DNA from: JAAZPG01 sp012797375
GTDB taxonomy: Bacteria > Acidobacteriota > Aminicenantia > Aminicenantales > UBA4085
Direction of reading: 5' to 3'
Length of the DNA stretch: 39,052 nucleotides
NCBI GenBank assembly: GCA_937868205.1
Contig: CALMMC010000063.1
Coordinates: 1-39,052, forward strand
The translations under genes and the position numbers were made by a program. Shown in pieces: positions 7,893 to 15,596 of the stretch. The notes beneath the pieces are model-generated. The model ran no database searches. It was not told the DNA's origin and saw only the letters and a program-made list of their open reading frames with translations. Position 1 is the first letter of the stretch. Every line of letters starts with the position of its first letter.

Positions 7893-8871
7893 GCGGCTCC
7901 GATTTCTGGCCCTCCTGGCCTGTTTCTTGGCGGCTCTGCTCGTTTTCGACCGCGGTCTTTCCTTGGCCGTCCGGGCGATCGAGCATCGCTCGTATGGAAA
8001 GAGCGACTTTGAACAGCGGTTGGGCCGCTACTTAGCCGGCCGGAATCCCGCGGTTCTTGTCTTCGGGACTTCACGGACGTTCGAGGGCATCATTCCGGCT
8101 CACTTGGAAAGCTGCCTGGGAAAGAAGATTTTCAAGGAAGCATACTGGGGGAAGGGGCCTAAATACAATTATTATTTCTACCAGCTTTACAAAAAGCGCG
8201 TCGGCGTCCCGAAGCTCGTGATCTACGGCGTGGATTATTTCATCTATAACGCCGAATCCAATGTCCGCTGGATGTCGCGCTTCAACCTGGGGGAGAAAGC
8301 CGCCGGATTCGACGTCTTGGCCGGGCCCCTTCTTCTGTTTAAGAACAAGAAACACAACGACGAATTTCTTAACAACCTGATGACCGACCTCGGCCGGACG
8401 GCCCCGGCCGCTGATTCGGGCGGGGACGAGGACTTGTTCGACAAGATCAACACGCACCCCGGGGCGCCCGCCCCGGACGACAATCCAAAGCTGAGAACCG
8501 AGCGGCCGCCCCAATTTTTCAAGCAGCGCTTCCCCAAGCCGCCGGGCAAGGAGGGGGACTATTTCTTGCGCCTTCTGGATGAGCTGAAAGCCGACGGCGT
8601 GAAAGTCGCCCTGGTCTCGCTCCCGGATTATATCGGCTCCCTGCGGACCAACTGGCAGATGCCGGGCTTTCACCGTCATCTGCAGGATTTGAGCCGGCGC
8701 TACGACAACGTCACCCTCCTGATCTACAACACGCCGCGTGATTTCGACTTGGACAAGCCGGATTTGTTCCTGGACGGCGGTTATGGAAAGACCAATTCTC
8801 ATCTTTCCCAGCGCGGGGCCGCGGTTCTGGGACGGAAGCTTTGCCGGGATTTGGCTCCGCTGAGCCGGTGA
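7867..8871 (+). CDS. SGNH-like acyltransferase partner of MBOAT
   Basis: The 334-residue protein has one N-terminal signal anchor (LRFLALLACFLAALLVFDRG) and an SGNH-hydrolase-like body: a nucleophile block VLVFGTSRTFEG with Ser69, a YGVDYFIYN strand, and a C-terminal NSHLSQRG block with His312. Periplasmic SGNH proteins such as AlgX, AlgJ and DltD work with MBOAT proteins in O-acylation of surface polymers. Position -3 from His312, normally Asp in SGNH block V, is Thr here. The start ATG lies inside the MBOAT gene, so translation is probably coupled. It is homologous in layout to the protein at 14477-15520. DUF1574-type proteins, also MBOAT-associated, are a possible closer family. Confidence 0.8.
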   Translation: MSSSTSSSERLRFLALLACFLAALLVFDRGLSLAVRAIEHRSYGKSDFEQRLGRYLAGRNPAVLVFGTSRTFEGIIPAHLESCLGKKIFKEAYWGKGPKYNYYFYQLYKKRVGVPKLVIYGVDYFIYNAESNVRWMSRFNLGEKAAGFDVLAGPLLLFKNKKHNDEFLNNLMTDLGRTAPAADSGGDEDLFDKINTHPGAPAPDDNPKLRTERPPQFFKQRFPKPPGKEGDYFLRLLDELKADGVKVALVSLPDYIGSLRTNWQMPGFHRHLQDLSRRYDNVTLLIYNTPRDFDLDKPDLFLDGGYGKTNSHLSQRGAAVLGRKLCRDLAPLSR

Positions 8872-9002
8872 TGCCCGGGCCGTTTCCATCTGGCGGAGAA
8901 AGGCGGGATATCGTACCGTGTCATCCGGGCGTTCCGGGAAAAGGACGGCCGATTGATGTACAATATAGGGGGATCATTTCTTGCCAGGCTGGAAGGATGT
9001 CC

Positions 9003-9317
9003 ATGAACCAAGAAAAAAGAAGAAGCCCGCGCGGCGCGCGAATGACGGAAATCGTCTACACTCATGAAGGCCTTCATTTCGAAGGCCGGCTCAGCGATCT
9101 TTCCGAAGGCGGGTTATATATCGACACGATCAATCCCGTCCCCGAAGGCTCGATCATCGCTTTCCGCTTCGTCCTCGTCGAAAAGGACGGCGATTCGATC
9201 ATCGAGGGGGAAGGCCGCGTCGCCTGGCAACGTCCGTTCCAGGGCATGGGGATCGCCTTCACCCGGTTGTCGGATGACGTCCGCGACCGCCTGAAAGCCC
9301 ATTTTTCCCGCGCGTAA
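9003..9317 (+). CDS. PilZ domain protein, probable c-di-GMP receptor
   Basis: The 104-residue protein is a single PilZ domain. Both c-di-GMP binding motifs are present: RxxxR in KRRSPRGAR (R6 and R10) and DxSxxG in SDLSEGGLYI (D32, S34, G37). GGAAGG at 8991-8996 stands 6 bases before the ATG at 9003, which is preferred over the ATG at 8997 that abuts it. No other domain is fused. It lies 131 bases after the SGNH gene on the same strand, and PilZ proteins often control exopolysaccharide synthesis, so control of the nearby acylation module by c-di-GMP is plausible but unproven. Confidence 0.9.
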   Translation: MNQEKRRSPRGARMTEIVYTHEGLHFEGRLSDLSEGGLYIDTINPVPEGSIIAFRFVLVEKDGDSIIEGEGRVAWQRPFQGMGIAFTRLSDDVRDRLKAHFSRA

Positions 9318-9635
9318 TCGATTTTCCGCCGCCGCTTCGGGACCGTCCCGAATCCGCCTCCAGACACCGGGATCAGGCCGGCCTTCCGTTGTCCCGGCGG
9401 CGCCGGGCCGCCGCCGCGCCGGCGGACGTCTTCCGGAGAAACCGGCCGGCCTCCAATTCAACCCCGCGTTTCGGCCGCGTCGTTTCAAGCCTCCAGGCCG
9501 GTCTCTCCTTCGGGCCGGGAGAAGCCGCCTGGAAATATTGTCTTATGCCCGCTTCTTTTTCTTGTCGCCGCCCCAGGCCCGTCATCCGGTCCTTTCCCGC
9601 ATTTCGGCGATGATCAAGGCCATTGAAAACGCCGG
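9318..9635. other. Intergenic with a 17-bp near-perfect palindrome
   Basis: No credible gene is seen; the open frames here are Arg/Pro-rich shadows. It contains an inverted repeat, TTCGGGAC (9336-9343) and GTCCCGAA (9345-9352) around a single C, 18 bases after the PilZ stop. There is no T tract, so it looks more like a protein-binding dyad than a terminator. Another GC-rich self-complementary stretch lies at about 9391-9430. Confidence 0.5.
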
Positions 9636-9664
9636 TTGACAAGACCGGCGATCCTTGGCACTAT
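9636..9664 (+). promoter_or_regulatory. Probable promoter of secreted PKD protein
   Basis: A consensus TTGACA (9636-9641) is followed after 17 bases by CACTAT (9659-9664), a weak -10. TATAAA at 9662-9667 is closer to consensus but needs a 20-base spacer. CCGGT/ACCGG arms flank the -35 box. The ribosome site of the following gene is at 9682-9686. Confidence 0.5.
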
Positions 9665-9694
9665 AAAACAGATGGTCAAGGGGAGGAGTCTTTC

Positions 9695-11383
9695 ATGAAG
9701 CGTTCATTCCTTCTATCCATCGGCGCCGTGCTCTTTTTGGCGACGGTCTCATTCGGCCTGACCCTGGGCCATCCGAAGCTGATCTCAAAGACGACGGACC
9801 GCGTCCGGTGGACGCAATGCGCCTTCGGCCCCGACGGGGTCCTTTGGGTGGTCTGGGTTCCCGGGGATACCAACCGCGGCAGCGGCGGTCCCGTCTGGGT
9901 TGCGTCGTATGATGGAACGGTCGTCCGGGGTCCGGACAACGTCACCGAGTCAACGGCCGTTCTGGCCAACCGCCCTCATATCTCCGTTTCTCCCAAGGGA
10001 TCCGTTATCGTGAGCTGGGGGATCGACGCCGATAAATCGATCCATTTGCGGATCCGCGACGTCCAGGGGAGCTGGGGCGCGATCGAGACGGTTTCCACGG
10101 GCTTGGGCGGGGACGAACCCGCGGCTTTCATGGACAAGGCGGGCAACATCCACGTCGTGTTCTCCGACGAGGTCGGGGGTTCGGTCTACGCGCTCTCCAA
10201 GATCAACGGCGCCTGGGAAAACGCCGTAAAATTGTCCACGGGTTTCGGGCAGCACGGCTCCCTCGCCCTCGGGACGGACGGGGCCGCCCACGCCGTTTGG
10301 GTCGAACGGTCGGGATCCTCCGGAAACAACTACGAAAATTATTATGCCAAGCGGACGGCCTCAACTTCCTGGTCGACCGGAGAAGCCTTGACGGGACAAT
10401 CCGGAAGCGCCGCCCATCCGTGGGTGACGGTCGGGACGAACCATGTGCCGGTTGTCGCCTGGGAGGACCTTCCTGATCCGGACAAGCCGGGGGGAGGATC
10501 CGAAATCCGGGTGATGATGGTCGGGGAAACGGCTCGATTGGCGATCGCCGTGGGCTTGAATCATTTCCCCCGGGTCGTCGTCGACCGGAACGGAGCGGCT
10601 CACGTGGCCTGCCAGTCGGGCAGGGGCGACGCCGGCAACGGCATCCGCTATACAAATGACGCCTCGGGGACGTTTCAGGCCGTCCAGACGATCGCCGGCG
10701 TTTATCCGAAGCTGGCCGGGCTGGCGGCGGATCCTTACGGGAACGTCGCCGCGACGCAGTCGTCGTACCTGACCTCGGGCGGAACCGACATTTGGGCCTA
10801 TTCCCTCAACCTGATCGCCGCCGTTCCCGCGCCGATCGCCGCGTTCACTTTTTCGCCGTCCACCGGCTATCCGCCCCTGGCGGTGACGTTCCAGGCCGCC
10901 GCGGCCTTTGGACCGAACGGCGAGGAGGTCAATTACGACTGGGTGTTCGGCGACGGGGGAACCGCCTCCGGCCGAAACGTCAATCATGTTTACCAAGCTT
11001 CCGGGACGTACAACGTCCGCTTGACGGTTGCCGACAGCATCGGCCGCACGGACGAGGAAATCAAGCAGATCGTCGTCCTCAGAACCGTGCCGCTCCCGCC
11101 GGTCAACCTTTCAGCCTCGATCGCCATGACCCGGTTCTGGGAGAATCCGGAGATCACGTTCAATCTCTACTGGGCGGCCAACCCGGACAACATCGCCGAA
11201 CATGTCGACGGCTACGTTCTCTACATGAGGGAGAACGACGGTTCTTACAACCGGCTGTTGACGGTTTCATCGTCCACGTTCTCGGTTTCGTTCGCCTTCA
11301 CCAATCTCCAGGTCAGCCGATCCTTCGCCGTCAGCACTCTCGGCAAGGGAGGGACGGAAAGCGCTCCGGCCTATTTCCAATAA
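9695..11383 (+). CDS. Secreted propeller-like protein with PKD domain
   Basis: The 562-residue protein starts with a signal peptide (MKRSFLLSIGAVLFLATVSFG). Residues about 25-370 contain repeats of the type GxDGxxxVVW, KGSVIVSW, AGNIHVVFSD, DGAAHAVW and NGAAHVAC, spaced like blades of a sialidase-type beta-propeller. A PKD domain follows at about 378-465 (FSPSTGYPPLAVTFQA, YDWVFGDGGTASGR, HVYQASGTYNVRLTV), then a fibronectin-III-like module to the end. The ATG at 9695 is 8 bases after GGAGG (9682-9686). PKD and propeller modules usually bind carbohydrate or protein at the surface. No catalytic signature is visible. It may bind the polymer made by the flanking genes, but that is inference from position only. 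Confidence 0.8.
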   Translation: MKRSFLLSIGAVLFLATVSFGLTLGHPKLISKTTDRVRWTQCAFGPDGVLWVVWVPGDTNRGSGGPVWVASYDGTVVRGPDNVTESTAVLANRPHISVSPKGSVIVSWGIDADKSIHLRIRDVQGSWGAIETVSTGLGGDEPAAFMDKAGNIHVVFSDEVGGSVYALSKINGAWENAVKLSTGFGQHGSLALGTDGAAHAVWVERSGSSGNNYENYYAKRTASTSWSTGEALTGQSGSAAHPWVTVGTNHVPVVAWEDLPDPDKPGGGSEIRVMMVGETARLAIAVGLNHFPRVVVDRNGAAHVACQSGRGDAGNGIRYTNDASGTFQAVQTIAGVYPKLAGLAADPYGNVAATQSSYLTSGGTDIWAYSLNLIAAVPAPIAAFTFSPSTGYPPLAVTFQAAAAFGPNGEEVNYDWVFGDGGTASGRNVNHVYQASGTYNVRLTVADSIGRTDEEIKQIVVLRTVPLPPVNLSASIAMTRFWENPEITFNLYWAANPDNIAEHVDGYVLYMRENDGSYNRLLTVSSSTFSVSFAFTNLQVSRSFAVSTLGKGGTESAPAYFQ

Positions 11384-11409
11384 GCTCGCGGAAAGCGGGA
11401 TGAACCGGC

Positions 11410-12063
11410 ATGACCCGCATATCGAAGACGGCCGGGGCGGGCGGAGCAGCGGCGGGAAAACCGTTGCGGGTTCAGCTCGGCTGTTTTGACCGGTCGGCCG
11501 ACGGGTGGCTCAACACCGACATCACTCCCCATATCCGGATCACCCGCGTTTTTGGACTTCCGTGGCTTCTCTTCCGTTTCGGCCTGATCGACCGGCTTCG
11601 CTTGGACCAGCATCGGGCCAGCGTGTTTTCCCGGGTGAAAAAATTGGATTTGCGAAAGACATTTCCTTTCGCCGACGGGGCGGTTGAGGCGTTCTTCTGC
11701 TCCCACGTTCTCGAGCATCTCTACCTCTTCCAGACCCGGGCCGTCCTGGACGAGGTGCGCCGATGCCTGAAGCCGGGCGGCTTCGCCCGTTTCGTCCTGC
11801 CGGACTTGGACGCGGCTGTCCGCCTCTATCGCAAGGAGAATCCGGACGATTTCCTTCAGGTTCTTTTTCAAAGAGATTCCCCGGCGGCCGAAAAGAACCG
11901 GCACAAATGGATGTACACGGCCCCTTCGTTCATCGCTCTCCTCCGGGAGCACGGCTTCGACGATGTCCGGGAACGAGGATACCGGGATTCGGGGTATCCG
12001 CCCTTCCTCCCCCTGGACAACCGGCCGGAGGACAGCTTCTACGTCGAAGCCGTCAAAGATTGA
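11410..12063 (+). CDS. Class I SAM-dependent methyltransferase
   Basis: The 217-residue protein has a Methyltransf_11-like core: a degenerate motif I strand (RVQLGCFDRSADGWLNTDI), an acidic strand end in FFCSHVLEHLYL, and RCLKPGGFARFVLPDLD. This arrangement, including the GWLNTDI motif, is common in predicted methyltransferases of surface-polysaccharide loci. The substrate is unknown. It is 26 bases downstream of the PKD gene and 12 bases upstream of the aldo/keto reductase, so all three are probably one transcript. Confidence 0.82.
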   Translation: MTRISKTAGAGGAAAGKPLRVQLGCFDRSADGWLNTDITPHIRITRVFGLPWLLFRFGLIDRLRLDQHRASVFSRVKKLDLRKTFPFADGAVEAFFCSHVLEHLYLFQTRAVLDEVRRCLKPGGFARFVLPDLDAAVRLYRKENPDDFLQVLFQRDSPAAEKNRHKWMYTAPSFIALLREHGFDDVRERGYRDSGYPPFLPLDNRPEDSFYVEAVKD

Positions 12064-12075
12064 AGGAGAGTGCTC

Positions 12076-13047
12076 ATGCCGTTGCCGCTCCGCCGCCTTG
12101 GACGATCGGATCTCCTCGTGTCGCCCATCGGGCTCGGCTGCTGGCAATTCAGCCAGCGCCGGGGATGGAACAAGTACTGGCCTAAGCTCCCCGAGCGGGA
12201 AATCGAGGGCATCGTGGCCGCCTCCCTGGACGGCGGCGTCAATTGGTTCGACACGGCCGAGGCCTACGGAGACGGCGCCTCGGAAGAGGCGCTTTCCCGG
12301 GTTCTCCAGAAAGCCGGGAAAAAGCCCGGGGAAATCATCATCGCAACGAAGTGGATGCCCCTTCTTCGAACCGCGGCCGGCCTTCCCCGGACGATCGGGA
12401 AGCGCCTGGAATGTCTCGCTCCCTACCCCATCGATCTTTACCAGATTCATCATCCGGGTTCGTTTTCCTCGACGCGGAAACAGATGGAGGCCATGGCTTC
12501 CCTGGTCCGGGAGAAAAAGATCCGCTGCGCCGGCGTTTCGAATTTCGGGGCCAAAAGCATGCGGGCGGCCCACCGTTTCCTGGCCGAGGCGGGCCTTCCC
12601 CTCGTCTCCAACCAGGTATCCTGCGGCCTGCTCGACCGGGCCATCGAAAAAAACGGCGTTCTGGACGCGGCCCGGGAGCTCGGGATCACGATCATCGCCT
12701 ATTCCCCGTTGTCGCAGGGCGTCCTGAGCGGGCGGTTTCACGACAAGCCGGAACGTCTTCAGGAGATTTCGGGAATGAGACGGTACCGGGGATATTACCG
12801 TAAGAACGCCCTGCGGCGAAGCCGGCCGGTCATCGACGCCTTGAAGGAAATCGGGGCCCGCCACGGGGCGACGCCGGCCCGGACGGCCCTTGCTTGGCTG
12901 GTTCGTTTTTACGGCGACACCGTCGTCGCCATTCCAGGCGCGACCCGGGCGTCCCAGGCGGCTTCTAACGCCGCGGCGATGGCCTTCGATCTTACTTCGG
13001 ACGAGCTGGACCACTTGGATCGCGTTTCCCGGGATTTCTCCTTCTAG
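12076..13047 (+). CDS. Aldo/keto reductase
   Basis: The 323-residue cytosolic NADPH-type oxidoreductase shows the AKR tetrad: Asp59 and Tyr64 in NWFDTAEAYGDG, Lys92 in IIIATKW and His125 in YQIHHPG. IAYSPLSQGVLSGRF and the cofactor-site VVAIPGATRASQ are also present. AAGGAG at 12063-12067 precedes the ATG at 12076; a GTG at 12070 is too close to that site. The substrate is not predictable. Its TAG stop shares the CTAG palindrome at 13044-13047 with the stop of the convergent MBOAT gene, so there is no intergenic DNA between the two transcription units. Confidence 0.92.
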   Translation: MPLPLRRLGRSDLLVSPIGLGCWQFSQRRGWNKYWPKLPEREIEGIVAASLDGGVNWFDTAEAYGDGASEEALSRVLQKAGKKPGEIIIATKWMPLLRTAAGLPRTIGKRLECLAPYPIDLYQIHHPGSFSSTRKQMEAMASLVREKKIRCAGVSNFGAKSMRAAHRFLAEAGLPLVSNQVSCGLLDRAIEKNGVLDAARELGITIIAYSPLSQGVLSGRFHDKPERLQEISGMRRYRGYYRKNALRRSRPVIDALKEIGARHGATPARTALAWLVRFYGDTVVAIPGATRASQAASNAAAMAFDLTSDELDHLDRVSRDFSF

Positions 13048-14480
13048 AACTGGAAGTAGAGAAATTCATTGCTCGTGTCGGCGGCCAGGATGATGATGAG
13101 GCAAAGGAACAAGGCATAGGCCGCCGCCTGGAGCGGGGCCGGAACCCGCCGGTCCCCCCAGAGCGCTTTCCGGTTCATGATCAAGATTTCGGCCAGGATG
13201 AAGACGGCCAGGATTGATCCCAGAAAGAGAATGACGCCGACGCCCCGCCGGGGAAGAGCCCACGAAATGTGCGACAGGTAATTTCCGGCCGCGGCCAAGG
13301 TGGGGGAGCGGAAAAAGACCCAAGCCAGGGTGACCAGGCTGAAGCTGAAGACCGTCCGGAAAAATCCCCAGGCCCGGCCGCTCCGGCGGAGGCGAAGCCG
13401 CCGGGCGGTTCTTTTCCGGACGCCCTGCGTCGCCCGGGAGGCGACGAGATAAAGGGCGTGGACCGCCCCCCAGACGATGAACGTCCAGTTCGCTCCATGC
13501 CACAATCCGCAGAGCAGCATCGTGACCGACATCGCCGCCAGGTAGAGGACGAACTCGGTTTTCAGGAAGAGGACGCGGCCGGCCTTGATCTTCCGGGACA
13601 GGGCGTAGGAGACCGGAAGGAAAAGGTAGTCCCGGAGCCAGGACGATAGCGAGATGTGCCAGCGGCTCCAAAATTCGGCGATGCTCCGGCTGAAATATGG
13701 AAAACGGAAGTTGTCCATGGTTTCAAAGCCCAGCATCCGGCCCAGGCCGACGGCCATGTCTGAATATCCGGAGAAATCGCAGTAAATCTGGTAGGAATAA
13801 AAAACCAGGCCGATGACCAATCCCAACCCGGCGTAATCGGCGGGCGTCTCGAAGACGATGTTCACATACTGGGCCATCCGGTCGGCCACGACGATTTTCT
13901 TGAACAGGCCCCACAGCAGGAGCCGGAATCCGCCGGCCGCCCGTCCCAGGTCGAAGCGGTAGTCCCCGCGGAGCTGGGCCAGGAGAGGGGCGGCCCTCTC
14001 GATGGGTCCGGCCAGGATTTGGGGGAAGAACGTGATGTACGCCCCGACCAAGACGGGATTTCTCTCGGCCGAGATCCGGCCGCGGCCGACGTCGATGACG
14101 TAGCTCAACGCCTTGAATGTGTAGAACGAGATGCCGGCCGGAAGGATCAAGCCGAGGAGCGCTCCGGCTTCGCCGGGACGAAACGCCCGGAGGAGGAAAT
14201 CCGAATACTTAAAGACGAGAAGGGGCGCGAGGAGCGCGGCCAGGGCCGTGACGAAAACGATCCGCCGCCCGGGCCGGTCCTTTTTCTCCAGCCACAGGGC
14301 GAAGCCGAAGGCGGCCAGGGCCTCTCCGGCGAGAAGAATCAGGAATACGGGCCGCGCCCAGCCGTAGAAAACCAAGCTGGCCGCCAGGAGAATCCCCGGC
14401 TTGATCTTTCGGGGAGCGGCATGATAGACGGCTGCGGACGCGAGAAAGAACAACCCGAAGGAATAGCTGAGGAATGTCAT
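13044..14480 (-). CDS. Second MBOAT family O-acyltransferase
   Basis: The 478-residue polytopic membrane protein has the same signatures as the protein at 6429-7892: LPAGISFYTFKALSYVIDVG, FFPQILAGPIERAAPL, FWSRWHISLSSWLRDYLFLP and LCGLWHG with His328. The two are clearly related but well diverged, so this is an old paralogue or separately acquired homologue rather than a recent duplication. The ATG at 14480 overlaps the stop of the upstream SGNH gene as ATGA, and CGAGGTCAAGG before it can serve as ribosome site. Gene order within this pair (SGNH then MBOAT) is the reverse of the first pair. The role inferred is transfer of an acyl group to a periplasmic acceptor. Confidence 0.93.
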   Translation of the reverse strand: MTFLSYSFGLFFLASAAVYHAAPRKIKPGILLAASLVFYGWARPVFLILLAGEALAAFGFALWLEKKDRPGRRIVFVTALAALLAPLLVFKYSDFLLRAFRPGEAGALLGLILPAGISFYTFKALSYVIDVGRGRISAERNPVLVGAYITFFPQILAGPIERAAPLLAQLRGDYRFDLGRAAGGFRLLLWGLFKKIVVADRMAQYVNIVFETPADYAGLGLVIGLVFYSYQIYCDFSGYSDMAVGLGRMLGFETMDNFRFPYFSRSIAEFWSRWHISLSSWLRDYLFLPVSYALSRKIKAGRVLFLKTEFVLYLAAMSVTMLLCGLWHGANWTFIVWGAVHALYLVASRATQGVRKRTARRLRLRRSGRAWGFFRTVFSFSLVTLAWVFFRSPTLAAAGNYLSHISWALPRRGVGVILFLGSILAVFILAEILIMNRKALWGDRRVPAPLQAAAYALFLCLIIILAADTSNEFLYFQF

Positions 14481-15520
14481 GACCTTGACCTCGGGGGGAT
14501 TTCTTCCGCGCCCCGTCGGGCGAAGAACGGGAGGACGGCCTCGACGAGATTTCGGGTGAACCGGATTCGTCCCTCCTCGGACAAATGACAATTGCTCCGG
14601 GGGCCCTTTGTCGCCCGGAAGAGCGCGGCGTCGTTCAGATCGAACCGGTCGGGCCGATTGAAGTCCAGGACGGTGACGTTCTTATAAGATCCGGCCAGCG
14701 TCCGGATATCCGACTTGTACTTGTCCTGCTCGAAATTAATGGCGTTCGTGGAGGCGATGTCGGGGAGGATGACAAGATACGCCGGGACGCCGTCCTCTTC
14801 CAGGACGGCCAGCAATTTCCGCAGATCGGCGCCTTCGGCCCCCGGCTGGGACCGGTAGGGGCGGCGCGGTGCCGGCCGGTCCGTCCGCTCTCCGGCGTTC
14901 AATACGTCGACGGCGTCGGCCCCGTCCTCCCCGGCGACGTCCCTTGCCCGGTCCAGCTTGATCACGGCGCCGAAGAAATCGTCGATGTCCGGCTTCTTCC
15001 GGAAAAGCAGCGAAATCCGGCTGAGGAGCGAGGAGGCCTCGTTGACGGCCCCGGCGGGGTTTAAGGCGTCCGCCCGCAGTTCGCGGTCCAAGGCCGCGAG
15101 CTCGTTCAGCATGGATTTTTTTTCAAACATGAAGTAGTCGATTCCGTAGAAGACGGCCCGGGGCTTGGCGGCGTTCTCCTTCCGGTGCCGGAGATAAAAG
15201 AGCCGGGAAAAACGGGGAAATCGTCCGGCGGCCGCGACTTTGATGGTCCGGGCCTTGAGCCGGTCGGACATCTGGAACTGGCCGAACGCGAAACGCGCCC
15301 GCGAGGACCCGAAGATCAAGATGTCTCCGTTTCCCTCGCCGTAGATCACCGTTTTGTTCCTGAGGGAGGCGTCCGCGTCCCGGGAGGCGTAATACGTGTT
15401 GGCCCAGGACCTCAATCCGCGAAGAAGAAGACGGTCGGATAGCGTGAACGAAACGGCGAAGACAAGGGTCCCAAAGGCCACCCGGAAGATTTTTGTCCGG
15501 AGGGAATCTCTTGCCGGCAT
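14477..15520 (-). CDS. Second SGNH-like partner of MBOAT
   Basis: The 347-residue protein has an N-terminal anchor (RVAFGTLVFAVSFTLSDRLL), a nucleophile block ILIFGSSRARFAFG with Ser73, a YGIDYFMFE strand and a C-terminal NCHLSEEG block with His312. Layout and motifs parallel the protein at 7867-8871, including absence of the block-V Asp (Ser at -3). The ATG at 15520 has no Shine-Dalgarno; a near-consensus promoter ends 10 bases upstream. The longer frame to 15904 is antisense noise over the DUF5916 gene. It is coupled by an ATGA overlap to the MBOAT gene downstream. Confidence 0.8.
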   Translation of the reverse strand: MPARDSLRTKIFRVAFGTLVFAVSFTLSDRLLLRGLRSWANTYYASRDADASLRNKTVIYGEGNGDILIFGSSRARFAFGQFQMSDRLKARTIKVAAAGRFPRFSRLFYLRHRKENAAKPRAVFYGIDYFMFEKKSMLNELAALDRELRADALNPAGAVNEASSLLSRISLLFRKKPDIDDFFGAVIKLDRARDVAGEDGADAVDVLNAGERTDRPAPRRPYRSQPGAEGADLRKLLAVLEEDGVPAYLVILPDIASTNAINFEQDKYKSDIRTLAGSYKNVTVLDFNRPDRFDLNDAALFRATKGPRSNCHLSEEGRIRFTRNLVEAVLPFFARRGAEEIPPRSRS

Positions 15521-15530
15521 GGCGGAGGCA

Positions 15531-15559
15531 AGTATAACGGGAGCCCCGTCCTCCGTCAA
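15531..15559 (-). promoter_or_regulatory. Promoter of second SGNH-MBOAT operon
   Basis: On the minus strand TTGACG (15559-15554) and TATACT (15536-15531) are separated by exactly 17 bases. The -10 box ends 10 bases before the ATG at 15520, predicting a leader of no more than about four bases. It sits in the short gap downstream of the DUF5916 stop at 15597. Confidence 0.7.
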
Positions 15560-15596
15560 ACCGGCCTGTCCGGCCGGCGGCGGGCGCCGGGCCCGC

